NCBI GenBank assembly: GCA_903889445.1
Contig: CAISXF010000004.1
Coordinates: 1 to 42,623, forward strand
Source of the DNA: an uncultured Pseudomonadota bacterium
GTDB lineage: Bacteria; Pseudomonadota; Gammaproteobacteria; Methylococcales; Methylomonadaceae
Reading direction: 5' to 3'
Length of the DNA: 42,623 nt
This document shows, piece after piece, positions 15,808-23,581 of the stretch. A program made the translations under genes and the position numbers. Position 1 is the first letter of the stretch, and every line of letters begins with the position of its first letter. The notes under the pieces were generated by a model that did not search any database, was not told where the DNA came from, and worked only from the letters and a program-made list of their open reading frames with translations.

Positions 15808-15823
15808 GGTGAATAATTCGCCC
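15808..15823. repeat. Imperfect palindrome GGGTGAAT...TTCGCCC
   Basis: A short inverted repeat with one wobble pair. It resembles the other G-run/CGAAT palindromes in this window and lies 32 bases before flgG. Confidence 0.45.
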
Positions 15824-15854
15824 GTACATTTAAAATAATCTCCGGAGAATTATC

Positions 15855-16643
15855 ATGACAGAACGCGCATTATGGGTAGCGAAAACGGGGCTTGATGCTC
15901 AACAAACCCGCATGGCGGTTATTTCCAACAACTTAGCGAACGTGAACACCACTGGCTTTAAAAAAGATCGGGCGGTGTTTCAAGATTTGATGTATCAAAA
16001 TATGCGTCAAGTGGGCGCACAAACTTCCCAAACTAGCCAATTGCCGACCGGTTTACAACTCGGTACCGGTGTGAAAACGATGGCGACCGAAAAAATTCAT
16101 ATTCAAGGTAACGTTGAACAAACGGGCAATCAATTAGATATAGCGATTAACGGACGCGGGTTTTTACAAGTTACCATGCCCGATGGCAGCACAACTTACA
16201 CGCGCGACGGGCAATTGAAATTAGATTCTAACGGTCAGCTGGTGACGACCAATGGCTTGCCTTTAAATCCTGCGATTACCATTCCGAATACCGCGTTAAG
16301 TGTCACGATTGGTTCAGACGGTACGGTTTCTATTTTGGAATCGGGTAATCCGCAACCCGCAAACGTCGGGCAGTTACAAACAGCGAATTTTATCAATCTC
16401 GCGGGTTTAGAGCCGATCGGCGAAAATTTATACCGTGAATCAGGCGCGAGTGGTCCACCGGTTATTGGTACGCCAGGTTTGGGTGAATTTGGGAGTTTGG
16501 TGCAAAATTCATTGGAAACTTCCAACGTGAACGTCGTAGAAGAATTAGTCGGCATGATTGAAACGCAACGCGCTTACGAAATGAATTCCAAAGCCATTTC
16601 AACCACCGATCAAATGCTGTCTTACATCACGCAAAATCTGTAA
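15855..16643 (+). CDS. flgG: Flagellar distal rod protein FlgG
   Basis: This 262-residue protein has the FlgG start [20 protein letters not shown] and [25 protein letters not shown]. It continues with [13 protein letters not shown], and the C-terminal helix [21 protein letters not shown] is nearly invariant in the family. FlgG forms the distal rod that crosses the peptidoglycan and outer membrane through the P and L rings. TCCGGAGA lies upstream of the ATG. Confidence 0.95.
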   Translation: MTERALWVAKTGLDAQQTRMAVISNNLANVNTTGFKKDRAVFQDLMYQNMRQVGAQTSQTSQLPTGLQLGTGVKTMATEKIHIQGNVEQTGNQLDIAINGRGFLQVTMPDGSTTYTRDGQLKLDSNGQLVTTNGLPLNPAITIPNTALSVTIGSDGTVSILESGNPQPANVGQLQTANFINLAGLEPIGENLYRESGASGPPVIGTPGLGEFGSLVQNSLETSNVNVVEELVGMIETQRAYEMNSKAISTTDQMLSYITQNL

Positions 16644-16655
16644 CGAGTGATTAAA

Positions 16656-17330
16656 ATGATAATACGCACTTTTCGATTTTTTGTGCTGTTGCCCATTTTT
16701 TTGACGGCGTGCAATACGCCTTTGCCGAAGCGCGAGCCATCATTTGCGCCCGTCGCACCGGCGGATTTACGCCCACCTCAGCAAAGTTCCGGCGGTATTT
16801 ATCAGGCAGGTTATGATAATCGTTTGTTTGAAGATCATACCGCACGGCGTGTCGGGGATGTATTAACCGTTTCTTTAAACGAAAATACCCAATCAAAAAA
16901 AGCCGCTAACAGCCAAGATTCAAAAGATGATTCAATTTCCGTCAGCTTGCCAACTTTGTTTGGTTTGGGCGCGATATTGCTAGGCAGCGACATGAAAACG
17001 TCAATGGATTCTTCAAAGTCATTCAAAGGCAAAGGCAATGCCGGTCAAAGTAATAATTTGAATGGTCGAATTTCAGTGACGGTAGTGGAAGTGTTGCCGA
17101 ACGGCAATTTAAAAATTCGCGGTGAGAAACGTGTCGCTTTGAATGAAGGTGATGAATTTGTGCGTTTATCGGGCATTGTTCGACCCGTCGATATTTCACC
17201 CTCAAATATTATTGATTCGGGTAAAATTGCCGATGCCACCTTTATGTATACCGGCGAAGGTGCAATGGCAGATGCCAGCGCGAAAGGTTGGGTGTCGCGT
17301 GCTTTAAACAGTCCTTGGTTTCCTTTCTAA
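16656..17330 (+). CDS. flgH: Flagellar L-ring lipoprotein FlgH
   Basis: With the ATG at 16656 the protein has 224 residues; a GTG at 16647 would add three and cannot be excluded. The lipoprotein signal ends in LTAC. The mature part has the FlgH marks GGIYQAGYDNRLFEDHTARRVGD, LTVSLNENTQSKK and the C-terminal RPVDISPSNIIDSGKIADA...YTGEG. FlgH forms the outer-membrane L ring around the distal rod. It follows flgG by 12 bases. Confidence 0.92.
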   Translation: MIIRTFRFFVLLPIFLTACNTPLPKREPSFAPVAPADLRPPQQSSGGIYQAGYDNRLFEDHTARRVGDVLTVSLNENTQSKKAANSQDSKDDSISVSLPTLFGLGAILLGSDMKTSMDSSKSFKGKGNAGQSNNLNGRISVTVVEVLPNGNLKIRGEKRVALNEGDEFVRLSGIVRPVDISPSNIIDSGKIADATFMYTGEGAMADASAKGWVSRALNSPWFPF

Positions 17331-17345
17331 CACACGAGCAATAAC

Positions 17346-18467
17346 ATGAATCTGCGACAACACGCTTTATTTTTAATCTTGATACTGACAGGGTTTGTCT
17401 TTATGACGATAGCGCAAGCGGAACGCATTAAAGATATTGCGTCGATTGAGGGTGTTCGCGTCAATCAATTGGTCGGATATGGTTTGGTCGTGGGATTAGA
17501 TAAATCGGGCGACAGCAGCACGAGTTCACCGACTTCAAAACAAAGTTTGAGCAATATGTTAATGCGTTTTGGCATTACGTTATCGCCTGAGGATTTAAAA
17601 CAATTAAAAGCGAAAAACATTGCTACAGTTGCCGTTCAAGCTGAATTACCGGCGTTTGCCAAACCTGGAATGGCGATTGATGTGACGGTGTCGTCGATTG
17701 GTGATGCAAAAAGTTTGCGCGGCGGTTCATTGTTAATGACTCCGCTAAAAGGGGCGGACGGTACCGTTTACGCAATTGCTCAAGGTAATTTAGTGGTCGG
17801 CGGCATGAGCGCGTCAGGCAAAGATGGTTCGAGCATTACCGTGAATAATCCTAGTGCGGGCAGAATTGCGAATGGCGCGTTGGTGGAAAAAACCGTTGCC
17901 ACGTCTTTTTCAGATGGCGATTCGCTAGTGTTTAATTTGCACCGCGCCGATTTCACGACCGCCAATAACATGGCAGAATCGATTAACAAATTGCTCGGTG
18001 CGAATACAGCGAGAGCAATTGATGCCACGTCGGTGCGCGTGAATGCACCGAGCGATTTGGGGCAAAAAGTGATGTTTGCATCGGTCGTTGAAAATGTCAC
18101 ATTGGATATGGACGAAGCACCGGCACGAGTGATTGTGAATTCGCGCACCGGAACGGTGGTGATTAGTAGCAAAGTGCGCGTGTCGCCTGCGGCTGTCACG
18201 CATGGTAGTTTGGTCGTGACAATTGATGAAAATGTGAATGTCAGTCAACCGAATCCGCTTTCACAAGGTCAAACGACCACCACGCAGCAATCCAGCGTGA
18301 AAGTGAAAGAAGAAAAAAATCGAATGTTTGCGTTTAGACCAGGGGTGGCGTTGGATGATTTGGTCAATGCAGTGAATCAAGTGGGTGCCGCACCGAGCGA
18401 TTTGGTGGCGATTTTGGAAGCCTTAAAATCGGCAGGCGCATTACACGCTGAACTGATTATAATTTAA
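17346..18467 (+). CDS. flgI: Flagellar P-ring protein FlgI
   Basis: This 373-residue protein has an N-terminal signal peptide ending near IAQA. The FlgI start of the mature chain follows: [31 protein letters not shown]. The middle contains [28 protein letters not shown], and the C-terminus [21 protein letters not shown] is the usual FlgI ending. The P ring sits in the peptidoglycan layer and is assembled with FlgA, which is encoded in this window on the opposite strand. Confidence 0.95.
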   Translation: MNLRQHALFLILILTGFVFMTIAQAERIKDIASIEGVRVNQLVGYGLVVGLDKSGDSSTSSPTSKQSLSNMLMRFGITLSPEDLKQLKAKNIATVAVQAELPAFAKPGMAIDVTVSSIGDAKSLRGGSLLMTPLKGADGTVYAIAQGNLVVGGMSASGKDGSSITVNNPSAGRIANGALVEKTVATSFSDGDSLVFNLHRADFTTANNMAESINKLLGANTARAIDATSVRVNAPSDLGQKVMFASVVENVTLDMDEAPARVIVNSRTGTVVISSKVRVSPAAVTHGSLVVTIDENVNVSQPNPLSQGQTTTTQQSSVKVKEEKNRMFAFRPGVALDDLVNAVNQVGAAPSDLVAILEALKSAGALHAELIII

Positions 18468-18476
18468 GGAAATTCC

Positions 18477-19427
18477 ATGTTAAACGCCCCGACTTCCGCC
18501 AATGCTTCGGCTTACAGCGATTTCAGCCAATTTGCCAAATTAAAAGTCGAATCCAAAACCGATACGCCCGCCGCGTTGCAAAAAGTGGCGAAACAATTTG
18601 AAGGTTTGTTTTTAAACAATATATTGAAAGGCATGCGTTCAGCGAAATTGGCAGAAGGCGCGTTTGATAGCAGTCAATCCGACAGTTACAACGAAATGTA
18701 CGATCAACAACTTTCGGTACATTTAGCGGGTAAACCTGGCGTGGGTTTGGCTGATTTAATTGTGAAACAACTCAGCCCAAAAGCAGAAAATCAACAACCG
18801 CAAAGTTTGGAAGATTATTTGAATAATCCCGTGACGATGGTGCAAACGCCCGACGGTATGAAAGTGAGTGGTCGCGTGTCTGAACGCGATTCGGACGAAC
18901 CGCCATTCAAGAACAGTCGCTCGGTGCCGATACAGTCAGCGGTTGATTTTGTCAGACAGTTGCACCCATTAGCACAACAAGCCGCCAAAGGTTTAGGCAT
19001 TGATCCCAATGCGTTATTAGCGCAAGCCGCATTAGAAAGTGGCTGGGGAAATTCGGTGATTAAAAATAGTGACGGCACCAGCAGTCATAATTTATTTAAC
19101 ATCAAAGCCAATCGCGCGTGGCAAGGTAAACAAGTGCAAGTGTCGGCTCTCGAATTTGACCAAGGGATTGCACGAAGAATGAGTTCGGGTTTTAGAGCGT
19201 ATTCGTCGTATCAAGAAAGTTTTCACGATTATGTGAACTTTATTAAAAATAATCCACGCTACGAATCAGCATTAACCAAAGTCGGCAATACTGAACAATA
19301 TATGCGTGAATTACAGCAAGCTGGCTATGCGACCGATCCGAGCTATGCGGCAAAAGTCATGCACATTTACAAAAGTAATGCGTTAAATGTATTTGCCGAC
19401 AATGCAACAACGGTGGCGGTGAAATGA
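18477..19427 (+). CDS. flgJ: Rod cap and peptidoglycan hydrolase FlgJ
   Basis: This 316-residue protein has two parts. Residues about 25-100 are the rod-binding domain (VAKQFEGLFLNNILKGMR, then MYDQQLSVHLAG). Residues about 160-310 are a glucosaminidase-type hydrolase with the catalytic segment ALLAQAALESGWG (Glu before SGWG) and HNLFNIKA. The two-domain form is typical of beta- and gammaproteobacteria. The enzyme opens the peptidoglycan for the rod while the N-terminal half caps it. Confidence 0.93.
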   Translation: MLNAPTSANASAYSDFSQFAKLKVESKTDTPAALQKVAKQFEGLFLNNILKGMRSAKLAEGAFDSSQSDSYNEMYDQQLSVHLAGKPGVGLADLIVKQLSPKAENQQPQSLEDYLNNPVTMVQTPDGMKVSGRVSERDSDEPPFKNSRSVPIQSAVDFVRQLHPLAQQAAKGLGIDPNALLAQAALESGWGNSVIKNSDGTSSHNLFNIKANRAWQGKQVQVSALEFDQGIARRMSSGFRAYSSYQESFHDYVNFIKNNPRYESALTKVGNTEQYMRELQQAGYATDPSYAAKVMHIYKSNALNVFADNATTVAVK

Positions 19428-19471
19428 AATAAACATCGCTTATTTAACACTTTAAGAAACAGGTTATTCCT

Positions 19472-21106
19472 ATGCCCAGTGGAATTTTAGGTACCGCGTT
19501 GACTGGATTGATGGCGTTTCAACGCTCCATGCAAACCAGCAGTAATAATATTGCCAACGTGAATACCGACGGTTATAGCCGTCAAAGTACAAATTTAGAA
19601 ACCGCACCCACGACGTTCTCGAACGGTAATTACATCGGCAACGGTGTCAACGTCTCGAATGTCACCCGCAGTTATGATCAATTTATCAGCAACAATGTTC
19701 GCACTTCTGCATCCACATTAGGCGATGCCGATCGTTTTCAAACAATGACCGCACAAGTCAATAATTTGATGGCGAATCCCAAAACCGGCATGGCGAATGC
19801 GATGAAATCGTTTTTTACCTCGGTGAATGCCGTCGCCAGAGACCCGACCTCCCCTGCCGTGCGGCAGGCAATGATTACGGAATCCAGCACATTAACCACG
19901 CAATTTAATAGCGTCTCAACGCAATTAGAAACGTTGCGCGGTCAAAATAATGCGTACATGCAAACGAACGTGGATAGCATTAACAGTCTTACACAAAACA
20001 TTGCCGATTTAAATAACAAAATCTCTGCCGCAACGCGCGGTGGCGGGACGCAATTTCCACACGAATTATTAGATCAACGTGATCAATTATTAGCGAAATT
20101 ATCTGAAAATATCGACATTTCAACTTTGGCGCGTCCTGATGGTTCGGTCGATGTGTTTATCGGACAGGGTCAGGCATTAATTTCTGGCGATTCACGCTCT
20201 CAATTGTCATTAGGTAGTTCAACCACTGACCCGATGCAAAAAAATGTGTTGATGAATAGCTACGATGTGAGCGGTCAATTCGCCAGCGGTTCATTAGCCG
20301 GCACGGTGAAATTTCGCGATCAAGTTTTAGATCCTGCCCAACAACAATTAGGATTAGTTGCCGCCGGTTTGGGTATTTCATTCAACGAAGTACATAAACA
20401 AGGTGTTGATTTAAATGGCGTAGCTGGAAAGGAAATGTTTACCTTTCAACCAAGCGAAATTCCCGTTTACGCTAATAACAGTAATCCGGGGGGCGGGGTT
20501 AAAGTGACTTTTGATAGAGCAACATTAAATCAATTACGCGCCAGTGATTACCGTTTGGATTATAACGCGGGAGCTTATTCGTTAACGCGATTGACTGATA
20601 ATAGCAAAGTGATGTTTCCGACTGGTGGTTTGCCGACAACGGTTGATGGCATGACCATTACCGAGCTAGCAGAACCGAGTGGTGCTGCCAGTTTTATGAT
20701 TCGTCCAACGTATCAAGCGGCGAAAAATATTACCGCGACAATTACCGACCCGAAAGAAATTGCCGCATCAGCCTCTACAGCACCCGCTGAAGGCAATAAT
20801 GCCAATGCGTTAGTCTTAGCGAATTTGGAAACACAAAGTACGCTCATTGATGGCAAAACATTTAGTCAGTCATATCAACAAATGGTCGCACGGGTTGGCA
20901 CGTCAGCAAATGCCGCAAGTGTAAGTTTATCCGCACAGAAGGCGTTAAATAGTCAAGCTATGGAAGCACGAGCCAATTTTGCTGGCGTGAATCTGGATGA
21001 AGAAGCGGCAAATTTAATTAAATTTCAAAATGCTTATCAAGCCTCGTCTCAAGTGGTCGCTATTTCGCGCACATTATTTGATAGCTTGCTGGGCGCAATT
21101 CGATAG
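19472..21106 (+). CDS. flgK: Hook-filament junction protein FlgK
   Basis: This 544-residue protein has the axial start LGTALTGLMAFQRSMQTSSNNIANVNTDGYSRQ. The FlgK-type helix pair follows at about residues 95-185 (MANAMKSFFTSVNAVARDPTSPAVRQAMI). The C-terminal helix is GVNLDEEAANLIKFQNAYQASSQVV. FlgK is the first junction protein and is carried by FlgN, also encoded here. AGGTTATTCCT precedes the ATG and the gap from flgJ is 44 bases without a clear promoter. Confidence 0.95.
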   Translation: MPSGILGTALTGLMAFQRSMQTSSNNIANVNTDGYSRQSTNLETAPTTFSNGNYIGNGVNVSNVTRSYDQFISNNVRTSASTLGDADRFQTMTAQVNNLMANPKTGMANAMKSFFTSVNAVARDPTSPAVRQAMITESSTLTTQFNSVSTQLETLRGQNNAYMQTNVDSINSLTQNIADLNNKISAATRGGGTQFPHELLDQRDQLLAKLSENIDISTLARPDGSVDVFIGQGQALISGDSRSQLSLGSSTTDPMQKNVLMNSYDVSGQFASGSLAGTVKFRDQVLDPAQQQLGLVAAGLGISFNEVHKQGVDLNGVAGKEMFTFQPSEIPVYANNSNPGGGVKVTFDRATLNQLRASDYRLDYNAGAYSLTRLTDNSKVMFPTGGLPTTVDGMTITELAEPSGAASFMIRPTYQAAKNITATITDPKEIAASASTAPAEGNNANALVLANLETQSTLIDGKTFSQSYQQMVARVGTSANAASVSLSAQKALNSQAMEARANFAGVNLDEEAANLIKFQNAYQASSQVVAISRTLFDSLLGAIR

Positions 21107-21115
21107 GAGTTTACC

Positions 21116-22429
21116 ATGCGTATTTCAACGACTTATCCGCAACAATTCAACATCAATTCGATGTTTGATCAGCAAAGCAAATTAAATGAAACACAGTTGA
21201 AAATTTCTTCTGGTCTAAAGTATCTCACGCCGGCTGAAAATCCAATGGCAGCCGCCTCTGCACTGGGCTTTGAACAATCGATTGGTGAAGCCAATCAGCT
21301 TCAAGATAATATCGCGACGGCAAATCAGCGATTAAGTTTGGAAGAAACCACGCTGGCGAGTGTGATTGACACCATTCAACGCTTACAAGAATTGGGTCTG
21401 CAAGGCGTGAGTGACTCTGGCAATTCTGTCGTAGCGCGAAATGCCATTGCGACGGAGTTTGATCAGTTAAACCAACATCTTATTGGCTTGGCAAATACTC
21501 GTAATTCCAATGGCGAATATCTTTTTGCGGGTACAAAATCAACCGTCATGCCGTTTAGTCAGGACAATGCAAATCCTACCGTTGCTGTTACTGCGCCTGT
21601 TGCTGCGAATGGAACGGCAGCGATAACGATTAACGCGGCGAGTGGTGGAACAGGCGTTACCGAAAAAAATTATACGATTGGTTCAGCCGGAGGCGACTTT
21701 AAAGTTAGCTACAACATGGACACCGTGCCGGATAAAATGGACGTTTATGTCAATGACCAATTGATGGTAAGCACCAAAAATCCAGTTTCAGGATCAGGAA
21801 CATTGAGTATCCCAAGTGCTGATTTACCGTTAGGCGCAAAAGTAAAAGTCGTCGTCTCAGGTGGCGACAGCAGCGCATGGCGTTTCAATGTTAATTATTC
21901 TGGCGGCATCACCGAAGATGGTGCGGCAGCTGGAGCGGGAACAGTCGTCGAAGCGCAAGCCGCCACGACAACAACGGATGGAAGTATTCGGACCGCTTTT
22001 ATTTATTCAGGTTCAAATACGCAACGTTCCATTCAAGTGGGTTCAGCGCGTACCATTACCGATGGTGATACCGGCACAGCGGTTTTTGTTTCGACATCAA
22101 CGGGTCAATCTCTTTTCGATACCATTAAAAATTTTTCTAATGAATTGAAAGCTAATAAACCGACGTTAGAAACTTTGCAAGAATTAGATAATGCGTTTAC
22201 GCAAATTTCAACCGTTCGCTCTAGTATCGGCGCACGCATGAATGCGTTGGATAAACAAAAATTAACGAACGACGATTTTATTCTCAATACTAAAACAGCA
22301 TTGTCGCAAGTGGCGGATTTAGATTACACCACGGCGATTACTAATTTGAATGCACAGCAATTGTCATTGCAAGCCGCGCAACAATCGTATGCGAAAGTTC
22401 AAAGTATGTCGTTATTTAAGTATTTCTAA
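21116..22429 (+). CDS. flgL: Hook-filament junction protein FlgL with an extra beta-rich domain
   Basis: This 437-residue protein is longer than the roughly 300-320 residues of enteric FlgL. The N-terminal flagellin-like helix (MRISTTYPQQFNINSMFDQQSKLNETQLKISSGLK) and the C-terminal helix (YTTAITNLNAQQLSLQAAQQSYAKVQSMSLFKYF) are normal. Residues about 175-265 form an added beta-rich domain (VSYNMDTVPDKMDVYVNDQ, VSGSGTLS, WRFNVNYSGG), like small secreted beta-sandwich modules. It should be exposed on the junction surface. GGAG lies just before the ATG and the gap from flgK is 9 bases. Confidence 0.9.
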   Translation: MRISTTYPQQFNINSMFDQQSKLNETQLKISSGLKYLTPAENPMAAASALGFEQSIGEANQLQDNIATANQRLSLEETTLASVIDTIQRLQELGLQGVSDSGNSVVARNAIATEFDQLNQHLIGLANTRNSNGEYLFAGTKSTVMPFSQDNANPTVAVTAPVAANGTAAITINAASGGTGVTEKNYTIGSAGGDFKVSYNMDTVPDKMDVYVNDQLMVSTKNPVSGSGTLSIPSADLPLGAKVKVVVSGGDSSAWRFNVNYSGGITEDGAAAGAGTVVEAQAATTTTDGSIRTAFIYSGSNTQRSIQVGSARTITDGDTGTAVFVSTSTGQSLFDTIKNFSNELKANKPTLETLQELDNAFTQISTVRSSIGARMNALDKQKLTNDDFILNTKTALSQVADLDYTTAITNLNAQQLSLQAAQQSYAKVQSMSLFKYF

Positions 22430-22478
22430 CGTTCAAAAACAGTGGTTTCACACCATTGGTATGAAAATCAGACAAAAT

Positions 22479-22505
22479 AGTGCGTTGGATGAACCGCAAC
22501 GCACT
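22479..22505. repeat. Hairpin between flgL and cheY
   Basis: AGTGCGTTG pairs perfectly with CAACGCACT around a 9-base loop. There is no T-run, so it is a weak terminator at best. It may mark partial transcript separation between the flagellar and chemotaxis genes. Confidence 0.45.
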
Positions 22506-22601
22506 CGTCAAAAAACATGGTTATACTTCACAATTTAGGCGTAGATGCTGTAGTATTCGTCAAATATTTTGCTTTAAATTGATTACTAATGGAGAAAAAT
22601 A

Positions 22602-22964
22602 ATGACGAGTATTCTTGCAGTGGATGATTCAGCTTCAATGAGAAAAATGGTGGCGTTTACGTTGAAAACAGCAGGTTATGATGTTGAAGAAGCGGAAGAC
22701 GGTGTCGATGCGTTAGAAAAAGCAAAAGTGCGGACGTTTGATTGCATAGTCACAGATGTCAATATGCCCAATAAAGATGGGATTGAACTCATTCGAGATC
22801 TTCGACAATTGCCCCAATACAAAAATGTGCCAATGCTGATGTTGACCACCGAATCCGGCATGGATAAAAAAAAGCAAGGCAAAGAAGCGGGGGCAACGGG
22901 CTGGATGGTTAAACCGTTTAATCCGGATCAGCTTTTAAAAACGTTATTGAAAGTATTGGGTTAA
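22602..22964 (+). CDS. cheY: CheY-type response regulator
   Basis: This 120-residue single receiver domain has the acidic pair Asp 8-Asp 9, the phosphorylated Asp 52 in IVTDVNMPNKDG, the switch Thr in LMLTTES, and the Lys of MVKPFNP. It has no output domain, so it is a diffusible motor or signalling regulator phosphorylated by CheA. The ATG follows a strong TGGAGAAA. No cheZ is seen in the window, so dephosphorylation must rely on another protein, possibly the free HPt domain encoded next (inference). Confidence 0.93.
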   Translation: MTSILAVDDSASMRKMVAFTLKTAGYDVEEAEDGVDALEKAKVRTFDCIVTDVNMPNKDGIELIRDLRQLPQYKNVPMLMLTTESGMDKKKQGKEAGATGWMVKPFNPDQLLKTLLKVLG

Positions 22965-23011
22965 TTCAATGCGGCACCACTTATTTTATTCAGTTCGGTA
23001 CAGGAAAAACT

Positions 23012-23398
23012 ATGTCTATTGATATGACAGAATTTCACGATGTTTTATTTGAAGAATGTTTGGAAAATTTAGATGTTATGCAAACGGAGCTAAATAGCAT
23101 CGATTTGAATGCGTTTGATAAAGAGAAAATGAACACGATTTATCGTGGCGCACACACGATTAAAGGCGGTTGTGCCATGTTGGAATTCAACATTGTGGCA
23201 GATTATGCGAAAGAAATGGAGCTTCTTTTGGGCGAAATGCGCGATCAAACTAAGCAAATCAATCCGGACAATATCAGTGTAATGTTGGCATCGGTTGAAT
23301 TTATTCGCGCCATGATTAAAAAACTACAAAATAAAGAAGTGCTAGACGACACTGATGCTGCGACACATTGTGCAAAAATGCAAGCCGCTATTGTTTAA
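23012..23398 (+). CDS. Stand-alone CheA P1-like phosphotransfer (HPt) protein
   Basis: This 128-residue protein consists only of a helical HPt domain with the phospho-accepting His 48 in GAHTIKGG. It is clearly a sister of the CheA N-terminus encoded next: both start with MSIDM, have the EEC segment at the same place, and carry His at residue 48. It therefore arose by duplication of the P1 domain. It has no kinase, P2 or coupling domains. It could act as a phosphate sink or relay for CheY, or as a substrate of CheA; this is inference. It ends before a strong hairpin that may stop transcription. Confidence 0.88.
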   Translation: MSIDMTEFHDVLFEECLENLDVMQTELNSIDLNAFDKEKMNTIYRGAHTIKGGCAMLEFNIVADYAKEMELLLGEMRDQTKQINPDNISVMLASVEFIRAMIKKLQNKEVLDDTDAATHCAKMQAAIV

Positions 23399-23453
23399 GT
23401 CCACGCTCACTTGCGTCAAAAATAATCCGTGTAACATGTTAAAAACTTAAAAT

Positions 23454-23489
23454 ATGTCTATGGCGAATTTTGTCGCTTTAGACATTTTT
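23454..23489 (+). terminator. Terminator between the HPt gene and cheA
   Basis: ATGTCTA pairs with TAGACAT and, inside it, GCGA pairs with TCGC, followed by TTTT. It sits directly before a sigma-54 site, separating the cheY-HPt transcript from the cheA transcript. Confidence 0.7.
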
Positions 23490-23505
23490 AGGCACAGGAT
23501 TTGCA
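23490..23505 (+). promoter_or_regulatory. Sigma-54 promoter of the cheA operon
   Basis: The sequence AGGCAC-AGGATT-TGCA has GG and GC 10 bases apart. GGCAC and TTGCA match the sigma-54 -24/-12 consensus closely. It lies 76 bases before the cheA ATG. Confidence 0.8.
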
Positions 23506-23581
23506 CTGAATGAGTGTAGATTTTAGGAAAGGTTGAATTTCAATCTAAATTTAAATAAATACAGGTACACAGGTTAAAGTT

